This document shows, piece after piece, positions 14,496 through 15,025 of a stretch of DNA of 15,025 nucleotides. Below the pieces are notes generated by a model that worked only from the letters and a program-made list of their open reading frames with translations, was not told where the DNA came from and did no database searches. Made by a program: the position numbers and the translations under genes. The stretch is taken from contig DDNV01000037.1 of assembly GCA_002341315.1 (NCBI GenBank), positions 44,586-59,610 on the forward strand, written 5' to 3'. The first letter of the stretch is position 1. Every line of letters starts with the position of its first letter. This DNA comes from Cellvibrionales bacterium UBA2511 (GTDB lineage Bacteria > Pseudomonadota > Gammaproteobacteria > Pseudomonadales > Porticoccaceae).

Positions 14496-14567
14496 TCGGA
14501 TTGTCTCAATCAGTGGCAGATTCCCCTGAAATAGCGGTTTCATCTTCAATAAAGTCTCCTTTTGTGG

Positions 14568-14573
14568 TATAAA
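14568..14573 (+). promoter_or_regulatory. Candidate -10 of the rpsB promoter
   Basis: TATAAA preceded by TGG and followed by a GC-rich GCGCACC discriminator. Such a discriminator is common at ribosomal-protein promoters under ppGpp control. The best -35 (TTCAAT, 14545-14550, spacer 17) is poor. Transcription near 14580 would give a leader of about 135 nt. Confidence 0.45.
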
Positions 14574-14639
14574 GCGCACCGCTCTGAAGCCAATGGTTTC
14601 TGGCGTAACGCAATCTTAACGACACACACGTATCGACAC

Positions 14640-14707
14640 ATCGGTCTGGGTGCCTGCAATGCGGGTTGACCGGTGGGATATGTGGAGGTTTAACCCTAAC
14701 CAGGAAA
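14640..14707 (+). promoter_or_regulatory. Structured rpsB mRNA leader, candidate S2 autoregulation site
   Basis: A two-tier hairpin: outer stem ATCGGTC (14640-14646) with GACCGGT (14668-14674, one G-U), inner stem CCTGC (14653-14657) with GCGGG (14661-14665, one G-U) around an AAT loop. Downstream, GGTT (14687-14690) can pair with AACC (14698-14701) over a 7-nt loop, ending at the ribosome-binding site AGGAAA (14702-14707), 8 nt before the ATG. In E. coli, S2 represses rpsB-tsf through its leader. Equivalence here is inferred from position and foldability; no alignment was made. Confidence 0.45.
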
Positions 14708-14715
14708 ATATCATT

Positions 14716-15025
14716 ATGACTACTGTGACCATGCGTGACATGTTGCAGGCCGGTGTCCATTTTGGCCACCAGACCCGCTTCTGGAATCCCAAAATGGATA
14801 AATTCATTTTCGGTGCCCGCAATAAAATTCATATTCTCAATCTTGAACATACGGTTCCCGCCTTTAACGATGCGCTGGAAATTGTTCGTCAAGTTGCCGC
14901 CAACGGTAATAAAGTACTGATGGTTGGCACCAAGCGTGCTGCGCAAAAGGCTATTGTTGAGCAGGCCGAGCGCGCCGGGATGCCCTATGTGAGCCACCGC
15001 TGGCTCGGCGGCATGCTGACCAACT
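14716..15025 (+). CDS. rpsB: 30S ribosomal protein S2, 5' part (runs off window)
   Basis: First 103 codons of S2, open to the window edge. The sequence [20 protein letters not shown], then [30 protein letters not shown] and [10 protein letters not shown], is nearly superimposable on E. coli S2. S2 sits on the back of the 30S subunit and interacts with S1. AGGAAA at 14702-14707 supports the ATG. tsf (elongation factor Ts) is expected next but lies outside. Divergent from map across 262 nt that hold the promoter and leader but no gene. Confidence 0.98.
   Translation, partial: MTTVTMRDMLQAGVHFGHQTRFWNPKMDKFIFGARNKIHILNLEHTVPAFNDALEIVRQVAANGNKVLMVGTKRAAQKAIVEQAERAGMPYVSHRWLGGMLTN

Noticed and set aside
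13815..14534. 239-codon open frame antisense to map
   Set aside because: map is fully supported by its metal ligands on the other strand; this frame is a shadow with no recognisable domain.
14506..14997. 163-codon frame antisense to rpsB and its leader
   Set aside because: It overlaps the unmistakable S2 coding sequence and the leader; no plausible product.
1..15025. Mobile elements, CRISPR arrays, toxin-antitoxin, restriction or other defence genes
   Set aside because: No transposase, integrase, repeat-spacer pattern or defence-type domain in any supported frame; the gene order is typical of a core chromosome.

Overview
The window looks like chromosomal DNA of a gammaproteobacterium close to the Pseudomonadales/Cellvibrionales. 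The support is BamC and RsmJ (both essentially gammaproteobacterial), a long Pseudomonas-type DapD, and the Pseudomonas-like cluster rpsB / map-glnD-dapC / ArsC-like reductase-dapD. Base composition is moderate and even except for one AT-rich intergenic block. I see no tRNA, rRNA, insertion sequence, prophage or CRISPR array. Most of the window is core metabolism and cell-envelope housekeeping.

Layout. (a) 1-1471, plus strand: the 3' part of bamC, then a metallo-beta-lactamase-fold hydrolase 2 nt downstream. (b) 1472-1845: the only long gene-free stretch. It has an AT-rich core (about 81% A+T over 1586-1680), one variant DnaA-box-like 9-mer on its left and a cluster on its right that includes a 14-bp-arm inverted repeat built from two opposed DnaA-type boxes. 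(c) 1846-3877: a short leucine-rich-repeat lipoprotein (minus) divergent from an OmpA-family glycine-zipper lipoprotein (plus), whose 3' end overlaps rsmJ. (d) 7756-3888, minus strand: ArsC/Spx-like reductase, dapD, dapE, then a DUF481-type outer-membrane protein. (e) 7872-9051, plus: a SixA-like phosphatase followed by a short CHAD protein. (f) 14453-9052, minus: map-glnD-dapC-nth, tightly packed with stop/start overlap or near-overlap at two junctions. (g) 14716 to the end, plus: rpsB, divergent from map, with a structured leader.

How the genes work together. Three enzymes of the succinylase branch of diaminopimelate (DAP)/lysine synthesis are present: DapD, DapC and DapE, which catalyse consecutive steps. 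bamC is usually preceded by dapA, so a fourth DAP gene may lie just off the left edge. DAP feeds peptidoglycan. The OmpA-like lipoprotein carries the Asp/Arg pair known to bind peptidoglycan DAP, and BamC belongs to the outer-membrane assembly machine. glnD (nitrogen sensing through PII), map and rpsB link the right part to nitrogen status and translation. SixA and CHAD form a small module of probable phosphohistidine/polyphosphate function.

The least ordinary observations are the DnaA-box inverted repeat with its AT-rich neighbour, the truncated-looking CHAD protein beside sixA, an Nth iron-sulfur loop with non-standard cysteine spacing, the TTG-only start of rsmJ, and the structured rpsB leader. 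I found no clearly new multi-gene system.
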